A DNA stretch of 64,000 bases from Nocardia bovistercoris (GTDB taxonomy: Bacteria > Actinomycetota > Actinomycetes > Mycobacteriales > Mycobacteriaceae): contig NZ_JADMLG010000018.1 in assembly GCF_015674855.1 (NCBI RefSeq), positions 1 through 64,000 on the forward strand. Direction: 5' to 3'. The translations under genes were made by a program, and so were the position numbers. Positions 35,026 to 41,974 of this stretch are shown one piece after another (position 1 is the stretch's first letter; the number at the start of each line of letters is the position of its first letter). The notes below the pieces were generated by a model, which searched no databases, had not been told where the DNA came from, and saw only the letters and a list, made by a program, of their open reading frames with translations.

Positions 35026-35073
35026 ATGACGACTGTCATAGCGTACCGTCCCTCTCGTATAACAGTCGTTATA
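35026..35073. promoter_or_regulatory. Paired TetR operators (ATRACGACTGTYAT)
   Basis: ATGACGACTGTCAT (35026-35039) and TATAACAGTCGTTATA (35058-35073) are each palindromic around a 4-base core. The second, read on the other strand, contains ATAACGACTGTTAT, differing from the first at two symmetric positions. They lie between the divergent TetR and tautomerase starts. Confidence 0.85.
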
Positions 35074-35087
35074 ACAAGGAGTCGACA

Positions 35088-35513
35088 ATGCCGATCATCC
35101 AACTGACACTGCCCGCAGGCATCCTCACCGCCGAGGCGCGCGGCACCCTGCGCAAGACCCTCGCCGCCACGCTCATGCACTGGGAGGGCGCCCCCGACAC
35201 CCCGTTCTTCCGTGCGCTGGCCTGGTGCCTGATCGACGAGGTGCCCGAGGGTGCGTTCGGCAGCGCCGAGGACGAGCTGCCGCGCTTCCGGGTCGACGTG
35301 ACGGTGCCCGAAGGCGGGCTGAACGACGAGCGCAAGGCCGGTCTGGTCAAGCAGGTGACCGCCGATGTGCTGAGTGCCACCGGACTCGCCGAGGCCGATG
35401 GTCTGCGGGTGTGGGTATTGCTGCGCGAACAGCCCGAGGGCACGTGGGGCGCGGGCGGAGAGGTCGTGCGCTTCGCCGAGGTGCGGAAGCTGGCGGCGGC
35501 GCAACGCGGCTGA
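35088..35513 (+). CDS. Tautomerase-family protein
   Basis: 141 residues starting MPIIQLTLPAGILTAEARGT, so removal of Met exposes Pro as in 4-oxalocrotonate tautomerase/MIF enzymes, where the N-terminal Pro is the catalytic base. The length suggests the fused two-unit form. The C-terminal part LRVWVLLREQPEGTWGAGGE is typical of small tautomerases found with TetR regulators. It should be repressed by the divergent TetR through the paired operators. A strong terminator follows. Confidence 0.85.
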   Translation: MPIIQLTLPAGILTAEARGTLRKTLAATLMHWEGAPDTPFFRALAWCLIDEVPEGAFGSAEDELPRFRVDVTVPEGGLNDERKAGLVKQVTADVLSATGLAEADGLRVWVLLREQPEGTWGAGGEVVRFAEVRKLAAAQRG

Positions 35514-35518
35514 CGCGC

Positions 35519-35556
35519 GGACCGGGGGCGGCTCTCGCGAAGGCTGCTCCCGGTCC
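35519..35556 (+). terminator. Hairpin terminator before the hydrogenase locus
   Basis: GGACCGGGGGCGGC (35519-35532) pairs with GCTGCTCCCGGTCC (35543-35556), 14 pairs of which two are G-U, with a 10-base loop. It begins five bases after the tautomerase stop and insulates the hydrogenase cluster from upstream transcription. Confidence 0.8.
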
Positions 35557-35655
35557 GGGCCGGTCACGAGGCGACTCCACCCAACCCGCGCCGCGCACGG
35601 TTGCCGGGGAGTAGCTTCGAAGGAGGAGGTGCTTCTCGGCGAATCGAGGCCCGCG

Positions 35656-36033
35656 ATGCACGAGATGGCGATCACGCAGAGCGTCGTCGAAGCGGTGTGC
35701 GAACACGCCGATGGCCGCGCGGTGCACAGTGTCACCGTCGAGGTCGGTCAGTTGTGCGCGGTGGTGCCCGACGCGATGCGGTTCTGTTTCGAACTCGCCG
35801 CCGAAGGGACTCTCGCGCAGGGGGCGCGCCTCGAGATCACGGAGGTGCCCGGTTCGGCGCACTGCCGAGCGTGCGAGCTGGATTTCGCACTGGCTGTTCC
35901 GATTCTGCTGTGCCCGCACTGCGACGGCGCGGACGTCACGGTCCGATCGGGGCGCGAACTTCGAATCCGATCGATGGAGGTGAGTACGGAATGTGCGCAA
36001 CCTGCGGATGTGGAGACGACAGCGCGGCCGTGA
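35656..36033 (+). CDS. hypA: Hydrogenase nickel-insertion protein HypA
   Basis: 125 residues. HypA hallmarks are present: the N-terminal MHEMAITQSV, whose His2 and Glu3 bind nickel, and a zinc site of two CxxC pairs, Cys70/Cys73 (HCRACEL) and Cys86/Cys89 (LLCPHCDGADV). HypA delivers Ni2+ to the large hydrogenase subunit together with HypB. It is the first gene of the hydrogenase cluster; a GGAGGAGG sequence lies about 30 bases upstream, rather far to be its own ribosome site. Its last 43 bases overlap hypB. Confidence 0.95.
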   Translation: MHEMAITQSVVEAVCEHADGRAVHSVTVEVGQLCAVVPDAMRFCFELAAEGTLAQGARLEITEVPGSAHCRACELDFALAVPILLCPHCDGADVTVRSGRELRIRSMEVSTECAQPADVETTARP

Positions 36034-36863
36034 TCGCGATGGGCCGTGCGCACGCACACGGTGGCCACTCACATGACGGCGAACATGTGCGAGAAGGCGG
36101 ACACACTCACGACGGCGGTCACTCGCACGCGGACCACTCGCACGGCGAACACCGTCACGGTGACGGACACGACGGCACCGAGACCGTCACCCTCGAGCAG
36201 AAAGTGCTCGCCAAGAACGACGAAGCGGCGCAACGCAATCGGGAACGACTCGCGCGGCTCGACATCCTCGCCCTGAACATGACCAGTTCCCCCGGGGCGG
36301 GCAAGACGACGCTGCTCGAGCGCACGATCCGCGATCTGGCCGACGTTCCCACCGCCGTGGTCGAGGGCGACCAGGAGACCGTGCTCGACGCCGAGCGCAT
36401 CCGCGCCACCGGCCGCCCGGTGGTGCAGGTCAACACCGGCGCGGGCTGTCATCTGGACGCCGAGATGATGGCGCGGGCGCTGGACGCGCTGAATCCCGAG
36501 CCGGGAACCCTGCTGTTCATCGAGAACGTCGGCAATCTGGTGTGTCCGGCGCTGTTCGACCTGGGCGAGCGCGACAAGGTGGTGGTGATCTCGGTGACCG
36601 AGGGCGCGGACAAACCGCTGAAATATCCGCACATGTTCGCGGCGGCGCGCGTGGTGCTGGTCAACAAGATCGATCTGCTGCCCTATGTCGATTTCGATTC
36701 GACCCGATTCCGGGAGTATGCCGATTCGGTGAATCCGGGCATCGAGATCATTCCGATTTCGGCGACGACCGGCGAAGGTTCGGGACTCTGGTACGACTGG
36801 CTGCGCTCCGAGAACCGGTCGGGCAATCGCACCGCTATTGATGATCTTTCACGACAGACCTAA
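35991..36863 (+). CDS. hypB: Hydrogenase nickel chaperone GTPase HypB
   Basis: 290 residues. The N-terminus has the CxxCxC nickel site (MCATCGCGDDS), then a His-rich stretch (about residues 21-60, HxHxHGD repeats with 14 His) likely to store nickel. The GTPase domain has P-loop SSPGAGKTT (about 99-107), the metal-binding/switch region VNTGAGCHLDAEMMARALDA, and FIENVGNLVCPALFDLGE, followed by the guanine-specificity motif NKID. GTP hydrolysis drives Ni transfer to the hydrogenase large subunit with HypA. It starts inside hypA, implying translational coupling. Confidence 0.96.
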   Translation: MCATCGCGDDSAAVIAMGRAHAHGGHSHDGEHVREGGHTHDGGHSHADHSHGEHRHGDGHDGTETVTLEQKVLAKNDEAAQRNRERLARLDILALNMTSSPGAGKTTLLERTIRDLADVPTAVVEGDQETVLDAERIRATGRPVVQVNTGAGCHLDAEMMARALDALNPEPGTLLFIENVGNLVCPALFDLGERDKVVVISVTEGADKPLKYPHMFAAARVVLVNKIDLLPYVDFDSTRFREYADSVNPGIEIIPISATTGEGSGLWYDWLRSENRSGNRTAIDDLSRQT

Positions 36864-36868
36864 ACTGA

Positions 36869-36884
36869 CGTGATCCGTATCACA
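36869..36884. promoter_or_regulatory. CRP/GlxR-like operator upstream of the hydrogenase structural genes
   Basis: CGTGA-TCCGTA-TCACA, with perfect inner dyad GTGAT-CCGT-ATCAC (36870-36883), lies 6 bases after the hypB stop and 36 bases upstream of the small subunit start. It matches the CRP half-sites at 9 of 10 positions. An internal promoter controlled by a CRP-like regulator would separate hydrogenase structural gene expression from hypAB. Confidence 0.65.
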
Positions 36885-36919
36885 TTCGGTGACAATTTCG
36901 GCTTCAGGAAGTGGCGGCG

Positions 36920-37975
36920 ATGCCAACACAGGAAGCAGTACAGGCCGAAGAGACTTTGATTCACGTGCTCTGGATCAATGCGGGCCTCAGTTGCGACGGT
37001 GACTCGGTGGCGCTGACGGCGGCCACCCAGCCCAGTATCGAGGAGATAGCGCTCGGCGCGCTCCCCGGACTACCGAAGATCGCCGTCCACTGGCCGCTGA
37101 TCGATTTCGAATGCGGCCCGGCCGGGGGAGCCGACGACTTCCTCGAATGGTTCTTCAAGGCCGATCGCGGTGAACTCGAACCGTTCGTGCTGGTGGTCGA
37201 GGGCTCGATCCCGAACGAGAAACTCCACGAAGACGGCTATTGGTGCGGTTTCGGCAACGATCCGGCGACCGGTCAGCCGATGACCACGAGCGCGTGGCTG
37301 GACCGCCTCGCCCCCAAGGCGACCGCGGTGGTCGCGGTGGGCACCTGCGCCACCTACGGCGGCATCCACGCGATGGCGGGGAATCCCACCGGCGCGATGG
37401 GCGTCCCGGACTATCTGGGCTGGCAGTGGCGCAGCAAGGCCGACATCCCGATCGTCTGCGTGCCCGGCTGCCCGATCCATCCCGACAATCTCTCCGAGAC
37501 GCTGACCTATCTGCTCTACATGGCGACCGGGCAGGCGCCGATGATTCCGCTGGACGAGGCGCTGCGGCCGAAATGGCTGTTCGGCGCGACCGTGCACGAG
37601 GGCTGCGATCGGGCGGGCTATTACGAGGAGGGCGATTTCGCCACCGAATACGGTTCGCCGAAATGCATCGTGAAGCTGGGCTGCTGGGGTCCGGTCGTGA
37701 AATGCAATGTGCCAAAACGCGGCTGGATCAACGGCGTCGGCGGCTGCCCGAATGTCGGCGGCATCTGCATCGGCTGCACCATGCCGGGATTCCCGGACAA
37801 GTTCATGCCGTTCATGGACGAGCCGCCGGGCGGGAAGATCTCGTCGACCGCGTCCGGTCTCTACGGTTCGGTGGTCCGCGGTCTGCGGCACATCACCGAG
37901 CGCACTGTCGACAAGGAGCCGCGCTGGCGGCACAAGGGCGAGCGGCTGGAAACCGGCGCGACTCGAACCTGGTAG
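36920..37975 (+). CDS. hucS: [NiFe]-hydrogenase small subunit (group 2a, Huc-type)
   Basis: 351 residues, no Tat signal, so the enzyme is cytosolic or cytosol-facing. Iron-sulfur ligands are visible: Cys25 in LSCDGDS, Cys in GTCATYGG, VPGCPIHPDN, HEGCDRAGYY, and the C-terminal set KLGCWGPVVKCNVPK, GGCPNVGGICIGCTMPGFPD. At the proximal site the second Cys of the usual CxxC is Asp28. The subunit relays electrons from the active site to the respiratory chain or quinone. Group 2a (Huc) enzymes oxidise trace H2. ATG 36920 is chosen because AGGAAG is correctly spaced; GTG 36911 overlaps that site. Confidence 0.93.
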   Translation: MPTQEAVQAEETLIHVLWINAGLSCDGDSVALTAATQPSIEEIALGALPGLPKIAVHWPLIDFECGPAGGADDFLEWFFKADRGELEPFVLVVEGSIPNEKLHEDGYWCGFGNDPATGQPMTTSAWLDRLAPKATAVVAVGTCATYGGIHAMAGNPTGAMGVPDYLGWQWRSKADIPIVCVPGCPIHPDNLSETLTYLLYMATGQAPMIPLDEALRPKWLFGATVHEGCDRAGYYEEGDFATEYGSPKCIVKLGCWGPVVKCNVPKRGWINGVGGCPNVGGICIGCTMPGFPDKFMPFMDEPPGGKISSTASGLYGSVVRGLRHITERTVDKEPRWRHKGERLETGATRTW

Positions 37976-37986
37976 GAGGATCGTCG

Positions 37987-39783
37987 ATGACTGCCATAAT
38001 TCCTCAGCCGTCGCACAAACAGATCGACCCCGACGCTCTCGTCGAGATGTCCTGGGACCCCATCACCCGCATCGTGGGCAGTCTCGGCATCTACACGAAG
38101 ATCGATTTCGAGAACCGCGAGGTCGTGGAATGCCACAGCACGTCCTCGATCTTCCGCGGCTATTCGCTGTTCATGAAGGGCAAGGATCCGCGCGACGCGC
38201 ATTTCATCACCAGCCGCATCTGCGGCATCTGCGGTGACAACCACGCGACCTGTTCCTGCTATTGCCAGAACATGGCCTACGGGGTGAAACCGCCGCATCT
38301 GGGTGAATGGATCGTCAACCTCGGCGAGGCCGCCGAATACATGTTCGACCACAACATATTCCAGGAGAATCTGGTCGGCGTCGACTTCTGCGAGAAGATG
38401 GTCTCGGAGACCAATCCCGCCGTACTCGCCCGCGCCGAGCACACCCTCGCCCCGCATTCCGACGCGCACGGCCACCGCACGATCGCCGACATCATGCGGG
38501 CGCTCAACCCGTTCACCGGCGATTTCTATCGCGAGGCGCTGCAGGTCAGCCGCTACACCCGCGAGATGTTCTGCCTCATGGAGGGCAGGCACGTCCATCC
38601 GTCGACGCTGTATCCCGGCGGCGTCGGCACGGTCGCGACCATCCAGTTGATGACCGACTACATGACCCGGCTCATGCGCTACGTCGAATTCATGAAGAAG
38701 GTCGTGCCCATGCACGACGACCTGTTCGACTTCTTCTACGAGGCGATACCCGGATACGAGAAGGTCGGGCTGCGGCGCACGCTGCTCGGGTGCTGGGGTT
38801 CGTTCCAGGATCCGGAGGTGTGTAATTTCGCGTATCGGGACATGGAGGACTGGGGTCGGCGGATGTTCGTCACGCCCGGTGTGGTCGTGGACGGCCGCCT
38901 CGTCACCACCTCCCTGGTCGACATCAATCTCGGCATCCGAATCCTGCTCGGCAGTTCGTATTACGACGACTGGACCGACCAGGAGATGTTCGTGACGCGC
39001 GATCCGCTCGGCAATCCGATCGATCGCAGGCACCCGTGGAATCAACACACCAATCCCCATCCGCAGAAACGGGATATGGACGACAAATACAGCTGGGTGA
39101 TGTCGCCGCGCTGGTTCGACGGCGTCGATCATCTCGCGCTCGACACCGGCGGCGGTCCGCTGGCGCGGTTGTGGTCGACGGCGCTGGCCGGACTGGTCGA
39201 TATCGGCTACGTGAAATCCACCGGGCACAGCGTGCAGATCAACCTGCCCAAGACCGCGCTGAAAGGTCCGGTCTCGTTCGAGTGGAAGATTCCCGAATAC
39301 GGCAGCAACACCATCGAGCGTGACCGCGCCCGCACCTACTTCCAGGCCTATGCCGCGGCCTGCGCCCTGCATTTCGCGGAGCAGGCGCTCACGGAGATCC
39401 GCGCGGGCCGCACCGCGACCTGGGAGAAATTCGAGGTGCCCGACGAAGGCATCGGATGCGGATTCACCGAGGCGGTGCGCGGCGTGCTCTCGCACCACAT
39501 GGTGATCAGGGACGGCAAGATCGCGAACTACCACCCGTATCCGCCGACGCCGTGGAATGCCAACCCGCGCGACAGCCTCGGCACGCCCGGCCCCTACGAG
39601 GACGCCGTGCAGGGCCAGCCGATCTTCGAGGAGAACGATCGGGAGAATTTCAAGGGCATCGACATCATGCGCACCGTGCGCAGTTTCGATCCGTGCCTGC
39701 CCTGCGGTGTGCACATGTACCTGGGCAAGGGCATGACGCTGGAAACCGTGCACAGCCCGACGCAGACGGCGATCCCGGAGTAG
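37987..39783 (+). CDS. hucL: [NiFe]-hydrogenase large subunit (group 2a, Huc-type)
   Basis: 598 residues. The L1 motif is RICGICGDNHATCS (Cys79/Cys82) and the L2 motif is DPCLPCGVHMY (Cys570/Cys573, His576), giving the four Cys that hold the Ni-Fe site. The L1/L2 wording matches group 2a uptake hydrogenases of mycobacteria (Huc). A 22-residue tail follows His576 and should be removed by the maturation protease encoded at 43449. Reaction: H2 to 2 H+ and 2 electrons. It starts 11 bases after hucS, with AGGAGG just ahead of the start. Confidence 0.95.
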   Translation: MTAIIPQPSHKQIDPDALVEMSWDPITRIVGSLGIYTKIDFENREVVECHSTSSIFRGYSLFMKGKDPRDAHFITSRICGICGDNHATCSCYCQNMAYGVKPPHLGEWIVNLGEAAEYMFDHNIFQENLVGVDFCEKMVSETNPAVLARAEHTLAPHSDAHGHRTIADIMRALNPFTGDFYREALQVSRYTREMFCLMEGRHVHPSTLYPGGVGTVATIQLMTDYMTRLMRYVEFMKKVVPMHDDLFDFFYEAIPGYEKVGLRRTLLGCWGSFQDPEVCNFAYRDMEDWGRRMFVTPGVVVDGRLVTTSLVDINLGIRILLGSSYYDDWTDQEMFVTRDPLGNPIDRRHPWNQHTNPHPQKRDMDDKYSWVMSPRWFDGVDHLALDTGGGPLARLWSTALAGLVDIGYVKSTGHSVQINLPKTALKGPVSFEWKIPEYGSNTIERDRARTYFQAYAAACALHFAEQALTEIRAGRTATWEKFEVPDEGIGCGFTEAVRGVLSHHMVIRDGKIANYHPYPPTPWNANPRDSLGTPGPYEDAVQGQPIFEENDRENFKGIDIMRTVRSFDPCLPCGVHMYLGKGMTLETVHSPTQTAIPE

Positions 39784-39786
39784 GCG

Positions 39787-40701
39787 ATGGCCGGGGCGGT
39801 GACGGCCGGGGCGGCGAGGGACCGCGACGACGCGGGCGAGGACCACTGGCGCGGCGCGGGCGAGCGCATAGAGACCCTGCTCGACGCGAGTTCCGCGGGC
39901 GGCGTGGTAGCCCGTGAACGCGCGGAACTATTGGTGCGCGAGGTGGTCGACCTCTACGGTGCGGGCCTGCGCCGCATCCTCGACACCCTCGACCCCGCGA
40001 CCGTGGAAGCGCTGACCCGCGACGATCTGGTCGCCAGCCTGCTACTGGTACACGGCCTGCACCCGCACGACCTGCGCACCAGGGTCGCGGGCGCACTCGA
40101 CAGCGTCCGCCCGTATCTCGGCTCGCACGGCGGCGACGTGACCCTGCTCGACGTCGCCGACGGCGTCGTGCACCTGGAACTGGCAGGCAACTGCCGCAGT
40201 TGTCCCTCCTCCTCGGTGACCTTGGAACTGGCCGTCGAGGAGGCGGTACGAGCCGCCGCGCCGGAGATCGAATCGATCGACGTCGTCGCGGCGCGGACCG
40301 ACCCCGGTCTGATCCCGGCCGATACGCTGCTCGCGCGCGTGCACGCCGATCCCGGCGCGCCGCACGGCGGCAGTTGGATCGCGACGCCGGAACTGGGTGA
40401 ACTCGGACCGGGGGAGGTCGGCGGCTTCACCGTCGCGGGCACGGCCGTCATCGCGTGCCGCGTCGGTGATTCCGTTTTCGTCTATCTCGACCGCTGCGGC
40501 GCCTGCGACCGGTCCTTGGCGGGCGCGACACTGCACTCGGCAGCCGGAGCCGCGATACTGCGTTGTCCGTTGTGCCACAAGCGATTCGACGTCGTCCACG
40601 CGGGCGCGGGCTTGGACGGCGACGCCCATCTCGATCCGCTGCCGGTGCTGCCGCGCGCGGGTCGGCTTTCCGTCGCGGTGCCCGCGGAGGTGGTCGGGTG
40701 A
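39787..40701 (+). CDS. NifU-like / four-Cys Rieske-like fusion protein
   Basis: 304 residues, beginning 3 bases after hucL. The central region (about 95-165) is a NifU C-terminal-type domain, with RPYLGSHGGDVTLLDVADGV and CxxC Cys136/Cys139 (NCRSCPSSSV), able to hold or transfer an Fe-S cluster. The C-terminal part (about 195-275) has a Rieske-like layout, but the ligands read Cys237-x2-Cys240 and Cys260-x2-Cys263 (RCGACDRS and RCPLCHKRFDV) instead of the canonical CxH and CxxH. It may therefore bind a four-Cys [2Fe-2S] or zinc. It probably accepts hydrogenase electrons or inserts clusters. Confidence 0.85.
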   Translation: MAGAVTAGAARDRDDAGEDHWRGAGERIETLLDASSAGGVVARERAELLVREVVDLYGAGLRRILDTLDPATVEALTRDDLVASLLLVHGLHPHDLRTRVAGALDSVRPYLGSHGGDVTLLDVADGVVHLELAGNCRSCPSSSVTLELAVEEAVRAAAPEIESIDVVAARTDPGLIPADTLLARVHADPGAPHGGSWIATPELGELGPGEVGGFTVAGTAVIACRVGDSVFVYLDRCGACDRSLAGATLHSAAGAAILRCPLCHKRFDVVHAGAGLDGDAHLDPLPVLPRAGRLSVAVPAEVVG

Positions 40702-41324
40702 GTTCACCGCTTCGAGTCCTGCGCAGGATCACCGCGGAACGCGCGCCGGTCGCGGGTGAGCGGTGCGAGATGTGCGCGGAATCCATCGCCGACGATCATC
40801 GCCACGTCGTCGATGTCGAAGGGCGGCAACTGATGTGCGTGTGCCGCGGCTGCTATCTGCTGTTCACCGACCACCGTGCGGCGCTGCGCTACCGCTCGGT
40901 GCCCGACCGGTACCTCGCGTTCCCGGACTTCTCGATCGCGCAGGGCGAGTGGGACGCCCTCGACATCCCGGTGGGTTTGGCGTTCTTCTTCGTCAACTCC
41001 GCGCTCGGTCGCCCGGTCGCGTTCTATCCCGGTCCGGCGGGCGCCACCGAATCCGAACTGCCGCTCGACCGTTGGCGCGCCCTGCTCGACGCCCACCCCG
41101 ACCTGGATGTCGCGCTCGCCGATGTGGAGGCGCTGATGATCCGGGTCCCCGAACGCGGCACCGCGCACGCCAGGTGCCTGCTGCTGCCCATCGACGCCTG
41201 CTACGAGTTCGTCGGACGCATGCGCATGCTGTGGCGCGGTTTCGACGGCGGCAGCGACGTGCACCGCTACCTCGACGAATTCTTCACCGAGAGCGCCGCG
41301 CGAGCACGGACGGCCCGCCGATGA
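40698..41324 (+). CDS. DUF5947-family hydrogenase-locus protein
   Basis: 208 residues from GTG 40698, overlapping the previous stop by four bases. The N-terminus has a probable zinc or cluster site: Cys23-x2-Cys26 (ERCEMCAES), His34/His36, and Cys49-x2-Cys52 (MCVCRGCYLLF). The rest is a mixed alpha/beta domain with DIPVGLAFFFVNSALGRPVA. The same family recurs in actinobacterial Huc-type loci (assignment from memory). Role unknown; the Cys site suggests cofactor or metal handling. Confidence 0.8.
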   Translation: MSSPLRVLRRITAERAPVAGERCEMCAESIADDHRHVVDVEGRQLMCVCRGCYLLFTDHRAALRYRSVPDRYLAFPDFSIAQGEWDALDIPVGLAFFFVNSALGRPVAFYPGPAGATESELPLDRWRALLDAHPDLDVALADVEALMIRVPERGTAHARCLLLPIDACYEFVGRMRMLWRGFDGGSDVHRYLDEFFTESAARARTARR

Positions 41325-41974
41325 GCCCGGCATACGCGACGACGTTCGCGGTCCTCGACCTGGCGCCGCAGCCCTACGCGGCGACCCCGATCCTGTCCGC
41401 GCGCGTCGGCATCGCCACCGTGAGCGAGGATCCCGTGCACGCGGTGGTCCTACGCGCCCAGGTGCGTATCGAACCGCAACGTCGCCCCTACACCGACGAG
41501 GAAGGCGCGGGTCTGCTCGACCTGTTCGGCCCGCGACAGCGCTGGCGCGACACCCAGCGCTCGTTCCCGTGGCTGCACTGCGCGACCACGGTCCCCGGAT
41601 TCCACGGCGGCACCGAGGTCGACCTGCCGCTGCCGTGCACCTACGACTTCGAGGTGAGCGCGTCGAAATACCTGCACGCGCTGCGCGACGGCGTGGTCCC
41701 GCTGCTGTTCCTGTTCAGCGGCACCGTATTCACCAAGGGAGCGGGCGGATTCACCGTGCAGCAGATTCCGTGGGACCGCGAGGACCGCTACGAGATGCCG
41801 GTGTCGGTGTGGCGCGAGCTGGTGGCCGCGCATTTCCCGGACGCGGGATGGCTGCGACTCGACCGCCCGACCATCGACGCGCTCGCCGACTACAAATCCG
41901 GGCACGGACTGCTCGACTTCGACTCCGCGGTGCGGCGGCTGCTGGCCGAATCGACCGCCGAGGAGTCCAGGTGA
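41321..41974 (+). CDS. DUF6084-family hydrogenase-locus protein
   Basis: 217 residues with an ATGA overlap to the previous gene. No Cys ligand cluster, signal or membrane segment. Distinctive stretches are PWLHCATTVPGFHGGTEVDL, LPLPCTYDFEVSASKYLHAL and DGVVPLLFLFSGTVFTKGAG. It predicts a beta-rich core. It belongs to the uncharacterised set that travels with Huc-type hydrogenases, so a maturation or assembly role is likely. Confidence 0.78.
   Translation: MSPAYATTFAVLDLAPQPYAATPILSARVGIATVSEDPVHAVVLRAQVRIEPQRRPYTDEEGAGLLDLFGPRQRWRDTQRSFPWLHCATTVPGFHGGTEVDLPLPCTYDFEVSASKYLHALRDGVVPLLFLFSGTVFTKGAGGFTVQQIPWDREDRYEMPVSVWRELVAAHFPDAGWLRLDRPTIDALADYKSGHGLLDFDSAVRRLLAESTAEESR

Noticed and set aside
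35574..35655. HypA extension upstream of ATG 35656
   Set aside because: HypA function requires the MHE N-terminus with His2 as nickel ligand, which fixes the start at 35656.
37861..39846. Reverse-strand open frame across the hydrogenase large subunit
   Set aside because: Mirror of a gene with intact L1 and L2 motifs; the antisense product is His/Arg-rich and featureless.
40480..40610. Classical [2Fe-2S] Rieske domain
   Set aside because: The canonical ligands CxH and CxxH are replaced by CxxC and CxxC, so the ordinary Rieske label is not supported.
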